DNA of 64,000 nt, taken from Olleya namhaensis. GTDB taxonomy: Bacteria; Bacteroidota; Bacteroidia; Flavobacteriales; Flavobacteriaceae. The translations under genes and the position numbers were made by a program. The stretch lies in NCBI RefSeq assembly GCF_900114005.1, contig NZ_FORM01000004.1, positions 124,001 to 188,000 on the forward strand, written 5' to 3'. Positions 17,702 through 28,887 of this stretch are shown piece after piece (within the stretch, counting starts at the first letter, position 1; each line of letters opens with the position of its first letter). The notes beneath the pieces were generated by a model. That model saw only the letters and a list, made by a program, of their open reading frames with translations, was not told where the DNA came from and ran no database searches.

Positions 17702-18229
17702 TTATTTTTCCAACTCTAACAAAGCAAGATACGGATCGCCTTGTAATCCTAATAATTTTGCAAATGCAGGTTCTGTTTTTAATCCTGTAGATTTTAAGTG
17801 TCTTATTTTTTTCTTAAAGTCAATACCTTTCTCTATTAAAATTTGATACTCAACCATCATATGTCGATACGCATTTTGCTTCTCGGTTGGAATTTTCTGT
17901 CCAAAAATTTCAATTAAAAAATGATCAGTTTTAAATTCAGCAATAGTTGATTCAATTCCATTTTGGTGTGTCGAATAGATTTTGAAATCTTTTTCTTCCG
18001 AAAAATTTTTTATTAAATCACGATTGAATTGAGTATGGTTTTTACACTGACAGATTATATCTAAATCACTTTCAGGTAAGTCAATATCAAGCGGAATTGT
18101 TCCTGTTAATATTGGATTGTATTGTTGTAATTTATCTAAAATCCCAAACTTTTTTATTTCTAAAAAAGCAAGTTTCTGTTTATTGTTTCCGTTTGTTAAG
18201 TAGTCAATATTTTTAAAGTTGTCAATCAA
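17702..18229 (-). CDS. DUF4269 nucleotidyltransferase-like protein
   Basis: This 175-residue protein matches DUF4269. Its core, LTGTIPLDIDLPESDLDIIC (about 41-60), resembles the G-x...D-x-D active-site loop of the nucleotidyltransferase superfamily, which may be its fold. It is cytoplasmic and monocistronic, and lies convergent to the DUF922-DUF3820 pair. No target RNA, protein or small molecule is suggested by the context. Confidence 0.85.
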   Translation of the reverse strand: MIDNFKNIDYLTNGNNKQKLAFLEIKKFGILDKLQQYNPILTGTIPLDIDLPESDLDIICQCKNHTQFNRDLIKNFSEEKDFKIYSTHQNGIESTIAEFKTDHFLIEIFGQKIPTEKQNAYRHMMVEYQILIEKGIDFKKKIRHLKSTGLKTEPAFAKLLGLQGDPYLALLELEK

Positions 18230-18422
18230 TTTTTTAGTTATTTTTTCTAATGGTGATTTTTTAAATACTACCTTTTTAATATTTTCTATTATCCGTTAAA
18301 CAAAGTTAACGCAAATAAATAAGAAAGTCATGGGTGTCATTGACTTGATAGAGTTATAAAATAGAATTTAGAACTCTTCCAAAAATAAAACAGTAAACAG
18401 GATTAGTTTCAACTAAAAATCA

Positions 18423-18430
18423 TAAATTTG
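18423..18430 (+). promoter_or_regulatory. Probable -7 element of pyrG
   Basis: TAAATTTG, followed by CAAGCG, lies 20 bases before the pyrG ATG and fits the -7 consensus; a -33 element is not evident. Confidence 0.5.
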
Positions 18431-18441
18431 CAAGCGTTTAA

Positions 18442-20067
<1,626 letters not shown>

Positions 20068-20082
20068 GTGTCAATTTGACAC
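20068..20082. promoter_or_regulatory. Perfect 7-1-7 palindrome between pyrG and yidC
   Basis: GTGTCAA-T-TTGACAC starts at the base after the pyrG stop codon. Its right arm supplies the TTG of the probable yidC promoter. It has no T run, so it fits an operator better than a terminator. Confidence 0.5.
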
Positions 20083-20107
20083 CTATTTAAAAGTGGTCGT
20101 ATATTTG
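20075..20107 (+). promoter_or_regulatory. Promoter for yidC
   Basis: TTTG at 20075-20078, a 21-base spacer (slightly long) and a consensus TATATTTG at 20100-20107, 43 bases before the yidC ATG. Confidence 0.55.
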
Positions 20108-20149
20108 ACTAATTAATTATTCCTTACAAATAAGAGGAACCAAACAATT

Positions 20150-22054
20150 ATGGAAGAAAAAAAACTAGACGTTAAGTCGATAATAGGATTTGTTTTAATT
20201 TTTGCAATCTTATTATTCATGATGTGGCAAAACCAGCCAACTCCTGAACAATTAAAAGCACAAGAGGCAGAAAAGCAAGCGCAAATTGAAGCTAATAAAA
20301 AGGCTGAAGCAGCTACGCAAACAGATACTAAGGTTACTACAGCGGTAGATTATTCAATCCCAAAAGATTCTGCTCAAGTAGCAGCGTTACAATCTAAAAT
20401 TGGAGATTTTGCATATTCTGCAGCAACATCTAGTTTTAAAGACAATCAATTAAACGTTAGTAATGATGTTTTAGATTTAAAATTTAATACTAAAGGTGGA
20501 CATTTATCAGAGGTAAGACTTAAAAACTTTGTAGACTTTGATTCTATTCCAATCTATTTAGTAAAAGATGGTAACTCTGTTTTTAATATTCAGTTTCAAA
20601 CTACAGATAATCGTACTTTAAATACTAAAGATTTATATTTTCAGCCAACAGTAACTAAAAGTGGAGATAATACTATTGTGTCTATGAAGTTAAAAACTGC
20701 TGAAAACAAGTTTTTAGAATATAATTACGTGATTAAGCCTAACCAATACATGGTTGATTTTACAATAAGATCTCAAGGTTTAGAAACAGCAATAAATACA
20801 TCAAATCCAATTAATTTAGATTGGACTCAAAAAACATACAGACACGATCAAAGTATCAGTTTTGAAAACAGATATACGCGTTTAACATACCAAGCAGAAG
20901 GAGACGTTGATAAATTGTCTCAAATGAGTGAGGATGATGAGGTTGAACAAGATGTAGATTGGTTATCATACAGACAACACTTTTTTAGTTCTATCCTAGT
21001 AACAGACAAGCCTTTTAAGGAAGTTGCTATTACATCTAAAAATTTAGTAGAAGATGAAGCTAGAGATTCTATTTTTACAAAGCAGTTTTCTACAAAAACA
21101 GCATTAGCTTTAAGTGGTTCTAATCTTAATAATAATCTTAAGTTGTACTACGGTCCAACGGATAGTGAGATTTTAAAACAATACGATAATAACTTAGAAG
21201 AAAGTGTTCAATTTGGTTGGGGTATTTTTGGATGGATTAACAAGTATTTATTTTTCCCATTATTTGGATTCTTAAGTTCGTTCTTACCATATGGTATTGC
21301 CATTATTGTAATGACTATCTTAATTAAATTAGCAATGAGTTTTGTACAGTACAAGCAATACTTATCGCAAATGAAATTAAAGGTGTTAAAGCCAGAATTA
21401 GATGCTATTAGAGAAAAGCATAAGGATAATAAAATGAAAGCGCAACAAGAGACAATGGCGCTTCAAAATAAAGCAGGAGCTAGTCCTATGGCTGGTTGTT
21501 TACCAGCGTTAATACAAATGCCTGTATTTTATGCCTTATTTATGTTTTTCCCGATTGCATTTGCTTTAAGACAGAAAAAGTTTTTATGGGCAGAGGATTT
21601 ATCATCTTATGATGTTGTAGCGGAATTACCATTTAGTATTCCGTTATACGGAGATCACGTGAGTTTATTCCCAATTTTAGCTGCTATTGCTATTTTCTTT
21701 TACATGAAGTTGACGACTGGACAAAACCAGATGTCTGCACCACAGCAAGAAGGTATGCCAGATATGGCTAAAATGATGAAGTACATGATATACTTTGCAC
21801 CAATTATGATGCTTATTTTCTTTAACCAATATGCATCAGGTTTAAGTTTATACTACTTTATTTCTAACTTAATTAGTATCGGGATTTTATTAGTAATCAA
21901 GAATTTTATCTTAGATGAAGAAAAAATACATGCTAATATCCAGGTTCAGAAAGCAAAGCCTAAAAAGGAAAGCAAGTTTCAGCAAAAAATGAAGACGATG
22001 ATGGAGCAAGCTGAAAAGCAGAAACAAATGCAACAAAAGAATAAGAAAAAATAA
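20150..22054 (+). CDS. yidC: Membrane protein insertase YidC
   Basis: This 634-residue insertase assists membrane protein insertion with SecYEG and alone. It has an N-terminal anchor helix (about 12-26), a large periplasmic beta domain (about 80-355) and the conserved hydrophobic C-terminal core from about residue 355, with LIQMPVFYALFMFF and the ASGLSLYYFISN segment. The C-terminal tail is rich in Lys, Gln and Met, typical of Bacteroidota YidC, and probably contacts the ribosome. A hairpin terminator follows. Confidence 0.97.
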   Translation: MEEKKLDVKSIIGFVLIFAILLFMMWQNQPTPEQLKAQEAEKQAQIEANKKAEAATQTDTKVTTAVDYSIPKDSAQVAALQSKIGDFAYSAATSSFKDNQLNVSNDVLDLKFNTKGGHLSEVRLKNFVDFDSIPIYLVKDGNSVFNIQFQTTDNRTLNTKDLYFQPTVTKSGDNTIVSMKLKTAENKFLEYNYVIKPNQYMVDFTIRSQGLETAINTSNPINLDWTQKTYRHDQSISFENRYTRLTYQAEGDVDKLSQMSEDDEVEQDVDWLSYRQHFFSSILVTDKPFKEVAITSKNLVEDEARDSIFTKQFSTKTALALSGSNLNNNLKLYYGPTDSEILKQYDNNLEESVQFGWGIFGWINKYLFFPLFGFLSSFLPYGIAIIVMTILIKLAMSFVQYKQYLSQMKLKVLKPELDAIREKHKDNKMKAQQETMALQNKAGASPMAGCLPALIQMPVFYALFMFFPIAFALRQKKFLWAEDLSSYDVVAELPFSIPLYGDHVSLFPILAAIAIFFYMKLTTGQNQMSAPQQEGMPDMAKMMKYMIYFAPIMMLIFFNQYASGLSLYYFISNLISIGILLVIKNFILDEEKIHANIQVQKAKPKKESKFQQKMKTMMEQAEKQKQMQQKNKKK

Positions 22055-22128
22055 GAACCTAATAATTCCTTTCTTTCTAGGAAGGTGAGTTTTTGCACAG
22101 CTAAAATTCGGATAGGTTTTACAATATT

Positions 22129-22171
22129 AGCTGTCAGCTTTAACGTAAAAGTTAAGTTTGGCAGCTTTTTT
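22129..22171 (+). terminator. Probable terminator after yidC
   Basis: Imperfect hairpin: AGCTGTCA and TTAAC pair with GTTAA and TGGCAGCT across a small internal loop, followed by a run of seven T. Confidence 0.6.
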
Positions 22172-22216
22172 GTTATAACAAAATCAAGTTATTAACGTTA
22201 AGCCATAAGGCCTAGT

Positions 22217-22230
22217 TTCCGCGAAAGCGC
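22217..22230 (+). repeat. Dispersed 14-base element (copy 2, intergenic)
   Basis: TTCCGCGAAAGCGC, identical to the copy at 14944-14957; lies 17 bases before the YwqK-like gene. Confidence 0.55.
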
Positions 22231-22246
22231 TATAATTACATTTTAA

Positions 22247-22930
22247 ATGAAAAGATTAAGTATTGTATTGGTTGTTTTATTTACTAACTGCATCTTGTTT
22301 GCTCAGGATTTAAATCAGTTTGATGCTAATGGACAGCGTCATGGTGAATGGAAAAAAACGTTTAAAAACACAAAAGTTACGCGATATCAAGGTCAGTTTG
22401 ATCATGGTAAAGAGATTGGGACTTTTAATTTTTATAAAAATATTGATGGTAAGGCGGTGTTAACTGCAACTAAAGTATTTAATGCGGATAACGACGTGGC
22501 ACAGGTTACTTTTTTATCTAGTAATAAAAGAAAAATTAGCGAAGGTAAAATGCGTGGTCGTAACCATATTGGTAAATGGGTGATTTACCATAATAAATCT
22601 GATCAAGTTATGACGGAAGAATTGTATAACGATAAAGGTAAATTAGAAGGGTTGCGCCAGGTATATTATTTAAGTGGACAGGTTGCAGAAAAGGCATTAT
22701 ACAGAGATGGACTTTTACACGGAGAAGCTAATTGGTTTGCAGAAAATGGTAAACTTATTAAAGTGATTACGTATAAAAACGATAAATTTGATGGTGTTTA
22801 TAAAGCCTATAATAAGCAAGGTGTTATTGCTACTGAAGGGCACTATAGAGATGATGTTAAGTGTTGCATTTGGAAACGTTATAAAAATGGAGCAGTAGTA
22901 GAAGAAAAAGATTTAGATAAAAAAGGATAA
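22247..22930 (+). CDS. Exported MORN-2/YwqK-like repeat protein
   Basis: This 227-residue protein has a signal peptide (LFTNCILFAQ, cleaved near residue 20) and repeated MORN-2 motifs of the form G-x-x-H/N-G-x-W (DANGQRHGEWKKTF, then RGRNHIGKWVIYH and RDGLLHGEANWFAENG). Annotation pipelines call such proteins YwqK-family antitoxins, but an exported flavobacterial member is unlikely to be an antitoxin; an envelope role is more plausible. A strong terminator follows. Confidence 0.83.
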   Translation: MKRLSIVLVVLFTNCILFAQDLNQFDANGQRHGEWKKTFKNTKVTRYQGQFDHGKEIGTFNFYKNIDGKAVLTATKVFNADNDVAQVTFLSSNKRKISEGKMRGRNHIGKWVIYHNKSDQVMTEELYNDKGKLEGLRQVYYLSGQVAEKALYRDGLLHGEANWFAENGKLIKVITYKNDKFDGVYKAYNKQGVIATEGHYRDDVKCCIWKRYKNGAVVEEKDLDKKG

Positions 22931-22951
22931 CTTATTTGATGTTATTAATAC

Positions 22952-22988
22952 AAAAAACGCCTTAATAAAATAAGGCGTTTTTTTTGTT
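22952..22988 (+). terminator. Intrinsic terminator of the YwqK-like gene
   Basis: Perfect 13-base-pair stem AAAAAACGCCTTA (22952-22964) with TAAGGCGTTTTTT (22971-22983), then more T. The A run on the left arm means it could also stop transcription from the fasciclin gene on the opposite strand. Confidence 0.9.
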
Positions 22989-23057
22989 TGATCTAAATAG
23001 ATCCTGTTAATTAAGGGAAGAATGTGTTTATATCAAACTATATATTATGTTGTGTGA

Positions 23058-24032
23058 TTACATTTGTGGTGGTAAAACTACTTTGTCAATAGCGTGTACA
23101 ACACCGTTTACTGCTTGAATATCTACTAAAGATGTTATAATATTGCTTACACGGTTATTAGCATCTGTTAGTGTAAATGCTGTTGCATCTGCAGTGATGT
23201 CTCCACCAATAGTAGTTACGGTTCCTGATGTTAGTATTGACGATTGTACGTTTGCGCCAACAATGTGATACGTTAATACAGCGTCAACAGTTGCTGTGTC
23301 TATATCTGTAAGAGCGGTTACGTTAAGTTCTGTTAGTAAGTCTCCAAATGCTGCGTTAGTTGGTGCAAAAACTGTAAATGGTCCTGCTGTTGCATCAGAT
23401 ACTGTTGTAATATATGGTACTGTTGGTGCACCTGTATCTGCATAGGCTAAGGCATCTACTAATGTTGATAATCCTGGGTTTGTAGTTGCAAAAGTTGCTA
23501 TTGTTGGTAAATCTATTACTACATCTACAACATGTACAATTCCGTTAGATGTTGATACATCTGCTAAAGCTACATTGGATGCGCCATTAAATGTTACTCC
23601 AGAAGTTCCGTCCCAGTATAAACTCAAGTTAGAGTCGTTTGGACCTGATGCTAAAGTATTAGTGTATCCTGTTGCTCCTGCTAAATCTGAAGACATGATA
23701 TTGGCGCCATCAATAACGTGGTTTAATAAAATCTGTGTTAAAACATCATCCGGTACATCTGCTAAAGAGTCAAATCCTTTAGCTTGTAAAAAAGCAGTAA
23801 AGGCATCGTTTGTTGGGGCTAATACGGTTCTGCTACCTGATGCAGATAAGGCATTGACTAAATCGGCTTGAATTACAGCTTCAACTAAAATACTTAAACT
23901 AGGTGTTGCTTGTGCAGTTTCTACTATGTTTAATTGTTGAGGTTCCATAACCGCAGCATCATCGTCGTCACTACATGACCAAAATGTTACAATTGCTAAA
24001 AAAGCTAGTGATAATGTTTTTAAAGTTTTCAT
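23058..24032 (-). CDS. Fasciclin (FAS1) domain lipoprotein
   Basis: This 324-residue lipoprotein has the signal AIVTFWSC (Cys20) followed by SDDDDA, an acidic motif associated with surface export of lipoproteins in Bacteroidota. Two FAS1 domains follow, about 36-175 and 182-322, each with the expected FAPTN/LAPTNDAF and NGIVHVVD or NGVVHAIDKV blocks. FAS1 proteins mediate adhesion. The gene is monocistronic, facing the YwqK-like gene across a terminator. Confidence 0.92.
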   Translation of the reverse strand: MKTLKTLSLAFLAIVTFWSCSDDDDAAVMEPQQLNIVETAQATPSLSILVEAVIQADLVNALSASGSRTVLAPTNDAFTAFLQAKGFDSLADVPDDVLTQILLNHVIDGANIMSSDLAGATGYTNTLASGPNDSNLSLYWDGTSGVTFNGASNVALADVSTSNGIVHVVDVVIDLPTIATFATTNPGLSTLVDALAYADTGAPTVPYITTVSDATAGPFTVFAPTNAAFGDLLTELNVTALTDIDTATVDAVLTYHIVGANVQSSILTSGTVTTIGGDITADATAFTLTDANNRVSNIITSLVDIQAVNGVVHAIDKVVLPPQM

Positions 24033-24187
24033 AATAATTATTTTTTGTTGTTTTGTTTAACAAATCTATAAAAAGATTAAACATTAATATTTTAAAGATT
24101 TGTTAAAGTTTTTAAAATATTGTTTTTCAGTCTATTATGGTGCTTGTCCAATTAGTGTTAAGTGGTAGTAAATTTTACAGAAAGCCT

Positions 24188-24195
24188 TATCTTTG
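24188..24195 (+). promoter_or_regulatory. Promoter -7 element of mnmA
   Basis: TATCTTTG followed by CA, 21 bases before the chosen ATG at 24217. No -33 TTG at standard spacing. Confidence 0.55.
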
Positions 24196-24216
24196 CAGTC
24201 TATTTTAAAAATTGTC

Positions 24217-25407
24217 ATGAAAAAAAGAGTTATTGTTGGTTTGTCGGGAGGTGTAGATTCTAGTGTTGCTGCGTATTTATTACAGAAGCAAGGTTATGAG
24301 GTTATTGGTCTTTTTATGAAAAATTGGCATGATGACTCTGTTACTATTTCTGACGAGTGTCCCTGGTTGGACGATAGTAATGATGCGATGCTGGTTGCAG
24401 AAAAATTAGGAATTCCGTTTCAAACGGTAGACTTAAGCGAGCAGTATAAAGAACGCATTGTGGACTATATGTTTGACGAGTATGAAAAAGGACGTACGCC
24501 AAACCCTGATGTATTATGTAATAGAGAAATCAAATTTGATGTCTTTATGAAAATTGCTTTAGATTTAGGTGCAGACTATGTTGCAACAGGACATTATTGT
24601 CGTAAAACAACATTAACTAAAGATGGACAAGATGTACATCAATTATTGGCAGGAAAAGATCCTAATAAGGATCAGTCTTATTTTTTATGTCAATTATCTC
24701 AAGAGCAATTGGCAAAAGCGTTGTTTCCGGTTGGAGAATTATTAAAACCTGAAGTTAGAGCAATAGCAAAAGAACAAGAACTAACGACTGCAGATAAAAA
24801 AGACTCGCAAGGGTTATGTTTTATTGGAAAAGTAAGATTGCCAGAATTTTTGCAACAACAACTTAAACCAAAAGAAGGTGTTATTGTTGAGATACCAAAG
24901 GATAATGCTTTTTATAATGAAACAGTACCGACGTTTAATTCTAAATTAGAAGAACTACAATACCAATCTAGAAAACCAAGTTATGAGGTGTCTCAAGGAA
25001 AAATAATGGGTAAGCATCAAGGGGCACATTATTTTACTAAAGGGCAACGTAAAGGACTGGCAGTTGGTGGTACAGTAGAACCTTTATTTGTAATTGATAC
25101 AGATGTAAAAGAAAATGTTATTTATACTGGACAAGGCACAGCGCATCCTGGTTTGTATAAAAGCGCATTATTTGTGTCTAATGAAGAGTTGCATTGGGTT
25201 AGAGAAGATTTAGCATTAGATACAGACGAAACTATGCAGGTTTTAGCTAGAATTAGATATAGACAACCATTAGAAAATGCAACATTGCATAAAGTTGAGT
25301 CTGGGTTATATGTCGAATTTGAAAACCCACAATCTGCAATTACTGAAGGGCAATTTGTTGCTTGGTATTTGGATGAAGAATTAGTTGGTTCAGGTGTAAT
25401 TTCTTAA
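24217..25407 (+). CDS. mnmA: tRNA-specific 2-thiouridylase MnmA
   Basis: This 396-residue enzyme thiolates the wobble uridine of Lys, Glu and Gln tRNAs. It has the PP-loop SGGVDSS (10-16), catalytic Cys101 in [10 protein letters not shown] and Cys201 in GLCFIGK, and a C-terminal beta-barrel. The frame extends eight codons upstream to a TTG at 24193, but that codon lies inside the -7 promoter element; the ATG at 24217 ([12 protein letters not shown]) is the family-standard start. A T9SS subtilase gene follows after 25 bases, probably on the same transcript. Confidence 0.96.
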   Translation: MKKRVIVGLSGGVDSSVAAYLLQKQGYEVIGLFMKNWHDDSVTISDECPWLDDSNDAMLVAEKLGIPFQTVDLSEQYKERIVDYMFDEYEKGRTPNPDVLCNREIKFDVFMKIALDLGADYVATGHYCRKTTLTKDGQDVHQLLAGKDPNKDQSYFLCQLSQEQLAKALFPVGELLKPEVRAIAKEQELTTADKKDSQGLCFIGKVRLPEFLQQQLKPKEGVIVEIPKDNAFYNETVPTFNSKLEELQYQSRKPSYEVSQGKIMGKHQGAHYFTKGQRKGLAVGGTVEPLFVIDTDVKENVIYTGQGTAHPGLYKSALFVSNEELHWVREDLALDTDETMQVLARIRYRQPLENATLHKVESGLYVEFENPQSAITEGQFVAWYLDEELVGSGVIS

Positions 25408-25432
25408 ATTGCAGTAACAAATTGTTGCTGAC

Positions 25433-27058
25433 ATGAAACACCTATACTTTTTATTATTTTTTGCTTTTTCATCTTGCTTATTTGCTCAGGAACATGCTTG
25501 GGTGTATTTAGCAGACAAGCCTGATAGCGCAGTAGCTTTAACTAATCCTATTTCAATCTTAACTCAAAAAGCATTGGACCGTAAAGCGGCACATAATGTT
25601 AGCATAGATTTTAGAGATGTCCCCGTGGACGAGAGTTATATTTCTGCTGTAAAGTCACAGTCAGGAATTACAGTTATGTCTAAATCTAAATGGTTTAACG
25701 CATTACATGTCTTAGGTACGCAAGCTGATATTAATGCCTTATTAACAGTTACCGTTAATGGTAATTTAGTAGTTAGCAGCATAGATTATGCAGATACTAG
25801 TTTAAATGCAAGACCAAGTGCAAATCAAAATAAACATGATTTTGAAGCTAGTTTAACAGACTTTACTTACGGAAATACCACAAATCAGGTCACTATGATT
25901 GGGGTTGATAATTTACATCAACATGTAAACAGTTATACCGGTACTGGTATGACGGTCGCTGTTATAGATGCAGGTTTTACTAATGTAAATACCATGAATG
26001 GCTTTCAACGTTTAAGAGATGCTAACGGAATTTTAGGAGGTTATGATTTTGTAGATCGCAATACAGATATTTATGCTTACACAGGAAACTCGCACGGGAC
26101 TTGGGTATTAAGTGATATGGCTGGTTTTATTGAAGATCAGTTTGTTGGAACAGCGCCTGATGCAAGTTATTATTTGTTTAGAACAGAAAATGCAGCGACG
26201 GAAACACCTTTAGAAGAAAGTTTATGGATAGAGGCGGCAGAACGTGCAGATAGTTTAGGTGTGGATGTTATTAACTCATCTTTAGGGTATACCACGTTTG
26301 ATAATCCTAATTATAGTTATACACCAGCCCAAATGGATGGGAACACAGCTTATATTACAAAAGGTGCTAATATTGCTTTTGAAAAAGGAATTTTGGTAGT
26401 TAATTCAGCAGGTAATTCAGGGTCTTCAAGTTGGGGTATTGTTGGTGCTCCTGCAGATGCTGCGGGTGTCTTTAGTATCGGAGCGGTTAAAGCAGATGGT
26501 ACGTATGCATCGTTTAGTTCTAGAGGTAGTAGTGCACAACCAACTCAAAAACCAGATGTTGTAGCACAAGGCCAAGCTAGTTATGTTATAAATACTAATG
26601 ATAATATTACGACTTTAAACGGAACGTCTTTTAGTGCTCCAATTTTAGCTGGAGGTATTGTGTGTTTATGGCAAGCGTTACCAAATTTATCAAATGCCGA
26701 AATAATGCAAGTGGTGCGTGAGTCAGCATCACAATATAATACACCAGATAATTTTCTGGGCTACGGTATTCCAGATTTAGATTTAGCAAGAACGTTATCT
26801 AATACCAATTTTCAAAACGATATGACTACAGTAAAATTATATCCAAACCCTGTTTCTAATCAATTAACAATACAGTTACCATTACAGATTGAGGAAGCTA
26901 GTGTAAGGTTATACGATGTCTTAGGAAAAAAAGTTATTGATACTAAAGTCAATAGTATTAATAAAACTATTAATACAAATCCATTATCTAAAGGTGTGTA
27001 TTTAATTAAGGTTGAAGCTGAAGGGCTTTCAATAGCTAAAAAAATTATTAAAAATTAG
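25433..27058 (+). CDS. Secreted subtilisin-family serine protease with T9SS sorting domain
   Basis: This 541-residue S8 protease has a signal peptide (to about AQ, residues 18-19) and an N-terminal prodomain. The catalytic triad is visible: Asp179 (AVIDAG), His221 (NSHGTW) and Ser399 (NGTSFSAP). Residues about 466-541 form a type A Por secretion tail (LYPNPVSNQL, then LYDVLGKKV and KGVYLIKVEA), so the protein is exported by the type IX system. It is probably an extracellular or cell-surface protease. Confidence 0.94.
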   Translation: MKHLYFLLFFAFSSCLFAQEHAWVYLADKPDSAVALTNPISILTQKALDRKAAHNVSIDFRDVPVDESYISAVKSQSGITVMSKSKWFNALHVLGTQADINALLTVTVNGNLVVSSIDYADTSLNARPSANQNKHDFEASLTDFTYGNTTNQVTMIGVDNLHQHVNSYTGTGMTVAVIDAGFTNVNTMNGFQRLRDANGILGGYDFVDRNTDIYAYTGNSHGTWVLSDMAGFIEDQFVGTAPDASYYLFRTENAATETPLEESLWIEAAERADSLGVDVINSSLGYTTFDNPNYSYTPAQMDGNTAYITKGANIAFEKGILVVNSAGNSGSSSWGIVGAPADAAGVFSIGAVKADGTYASFSSRGSSAQPTQKPDVVAQGQASYVINTNDNITTLNGTSFSAPILAGGIVCLWQALPNLSNAEIMQVVRESASQYNTPDNFLGYGIPDLDLARTLSNTNFQNDMTTVKLYPNPVSNQLTIQLPLQIEEASVRLYDVLGKKVIDTKVNSINKTINTNPLSKGVYLIKVEAEGLSIAKKIIKN

Positions 27059-27118
27059 GCATTCGGTTATTTTTTTTAAAGAAACTAAAATGCAATTGAT
27101 TCAAAAATCCCATTGAAT

Positions 27119-28060
27119 ATGTCAAACAAAATCACCCAACTTTTTAATATTAAACATCCAATTATCCAAGCAGGAATGATTTGGAATAGTGGTTGGAAAT
27201 TAGCTTCAGCAGCAAGTAATTCTGGAATATTAGGATTGATTGGTGCCGGAAGTATGTATCCAGATGTGTTAAGAGAACACATTCAAAAATGTAAAAAAGC
27301 AACAGATAAACCCTTTGGTGTTAATGTTCCAATGTTATATCCTAATATTGAGGAGATCATGAATATTATTGTGGAAGAAGAGGTTAAGATTGTATTTACT
27401 TCCGCAGGAAATCCAAAAACGTGGACCAAATGGTTACAAGATAAAGGGATAACAGTTGTGCATGTTGTTAGTAGTGTTAAGTTTGCTTTAAAAGCACAAG
27501 CAGCAGGTGTAGATGCCATTGTAGCAGAAGGTTTTGAAGCAGGAGGACATAACGGTCGTGACGAAACGACTACGCTAACTTTAATTCCAATGGTGCGAGA
27601 ACAACTACAAATTCCGCTAATTGCAGCTGGAGGTATTGCTACAGGAAAAGCAATGTTAGCTTGTATGGTTTTAGGTGCTGATGGTGTGCAAGTCGGGAGT
27701 CGATTTGTGGCAAGTACAGAAAGTAGCGCGCATCAAGCATTTAAGCAAGTTGTGGTTGATACTAAAGAAGGTGACACCCAATTGACGTTAAAAGAATTAG
27801 CGCCTGTTAGACTTGTTAAAAACAAGTTTTATCAACAATTAGAAGCGTTATATAAAACGAGTCCGACACCAGAACAACTTAAAGAATTATTAGGTCGTGC
27901 GCGTGCCAAAAAAGGGATGTTTGAAGGAGACTTAGACGATGGCGAACTAGAGATTGGTCAAATAGCAGGGTTAATTCACGATATAAAACCAGTAGCTGAA
28001 ATTGTTAAAGACATGGTTGCGGAGTTTGATGTGGCTAAGTCTAATGTTGGACAACTGTAA
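27119..28060 (+). CDS. Nitronate monooxygenase / FabK-like FMN oxidoreductase
   Basis: This 313-residue TIM-barrel flavoprotein has EGFEAGGHNG (the family's active-site loop), IAAGGIATG and the phosphate-binding GVQVGSRF. The family includes nitronate monooxygenases and the enoyl-ACP reductase FabK; which applies cannot be told here. The frame opens at a TTG (27113) two codons upstream, but ATG 27119 (MSNKITQLF) is the usual start. It leads a run of genes on the same strand that includes an FkbM methyltransferase and a MATE pump. Confidence 0.88.
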   Translation: MSNKITQLFNIKHPIIQAGMIWNSGWKLASAASNSGILGLIGAGSMYPDVLREHIQKCKKATDKPFGVNVPMLYPNIEEIMNIIVEEEVKIVFTSAGNPKTWTKWLQDKGITVVHVVSSVKFALKAQAAGVDAIVAEGFEAGGHNGRDETTTLTLIPMVREQLQIPLIAAGGIATGKAMLACMVLGADGVQVGSRFVASTESSAHQAFKQVVVDTKEGDTQLTLKELAPVRLVKNKFYQQLEALYKTSPTPEQLKELLGRARAKKGMFEGDLDDGELEIGQIAGLIHDIKPVAEIVKDMVAEFDVAKSNVGQL

Positions 28061-28084
28061 TTTTTAGTGGCCTAACATATTATA

Positions 28085-28849
28085 ATGCTAATTAAAAAAC
28101 TGCTTTTTAAATCTTATCAAATTAAGTGGATTCCAAAATGGATAGGTCTACTTGGTGTTTTTCAGTGCGTTAAATTGTTACTCTCTAAAACTAGTAAAGC
28201 GCCGTATTTAGTTTTAAAACTGAAGGGATATGATAATAAAGTTTACCTAAGACCAAAAACTTCCGACTTAAAAATTTTCAAACAAATTTTTATTGAAGAA
28301 GAATATAATGTCACTTTTCCAGAACAGGTTAATTATATCGTAGATGCTGGTTCTAATTGCGGGTTTTCGATAGTGTATTTTAAAAATAAGTTTAAAAACG
28401 CTAAACTTATAGCTATTGAGCCTGACACTTCTAATATTGAAATTATTAAAAAAAACACCACAGGCTTTAAGGATGTGTTTATTGTAAAAGGCGGTGTTTG
28501 GAATATAAATACCGATTTAAAAATTCTGAATAAAGATGCTGGTAAATGGGCCTTTAGAGTGGTAGAAGCAATAGATAATACTAAAGAATTTAAAGGGTAT
28601 AGTTTGGATGCCATCATGTTGGAGCATGACATTAAAATAATTGATATATTAAAAATGGATATTGAAGGTTCAGAGAAAAATGTTTTTGAACAAAACTATC
28701 AATATTGGTTATCTAAGACTACATTTGGCTTTTTAGAATTACATGAAAATTATGCGCCTGGTGTTACAGACTTGGTCCATTCTAGATTAGACGAATTTAA
28801 TTTTAAAGTATCTAAGTCAGGTGAAAATGTAGTGTTTTCAAAAAAATAG
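28085..28849 (+). CDS. FkbM-family SAM-dependent methyltransferase
   Basis: This 254-residue protein has the class I methyltransferase motif VDAGSNCGFSIVYF (about 85-98), followed by IAIEPD and ILKMDIEGSEK, both typical of FkbM proteins. Such enzymes often O-methylate sugars of surface polysaccharides. The first about 60 residues are basic and hydrophobic. It is 25 bases after the flavoprotein gene. No glycan cluster is directly adjacent, so the substrate remains open. Confidence 0.87.
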   Translation: MLIKKLLFKSYQIKWIPKWIGLLGVFQCVKLLLSKTSKAPYLVLKLKGYDNKVYLRPKTSDLKIFKQIFIEEEYNVTFPEQVNYIVDAGSNCGFSIVYFKNKFKNAKLIAIEPDTSNIEIIKKNTTGFKDVFIVKGGVWNINTDLKILNKDAGKWAFRVVEAIDNTKEFKGYSLDAIMLEHDIKIIDILKMDIEGSEKNVFEQNYQYWLSKTTFGFLELHENYAPGVTDLVHSRLDEFNFKVSKSGENVVFSKK

Positions 28850-28887
28850 GAGGTATCTGTTTTTAAATGAAATTAACGTAAAAAGTA

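Noticed and set aside
22247-22930. Toxin-antitoxin reading of the YwqK-like gene
   Set aside because: The protein has a signal peptide and no toxin neighbour; the YwqK label comes from MORN repeats only.
22999-23008. Short sequence agatcctgtt, also near 44917 and 46754
   Set aside because: Ten bases with no further shared flank; the match inside the 59-base repeat is explained by that repeat, and the others look like chance.
24193-24216. TTG start extending mnmA by eight codons
   Set aside because: The TTG overlaps the TATCTTTG promoter element; family N-termini begin at [12 protein letters not shown] (24217).
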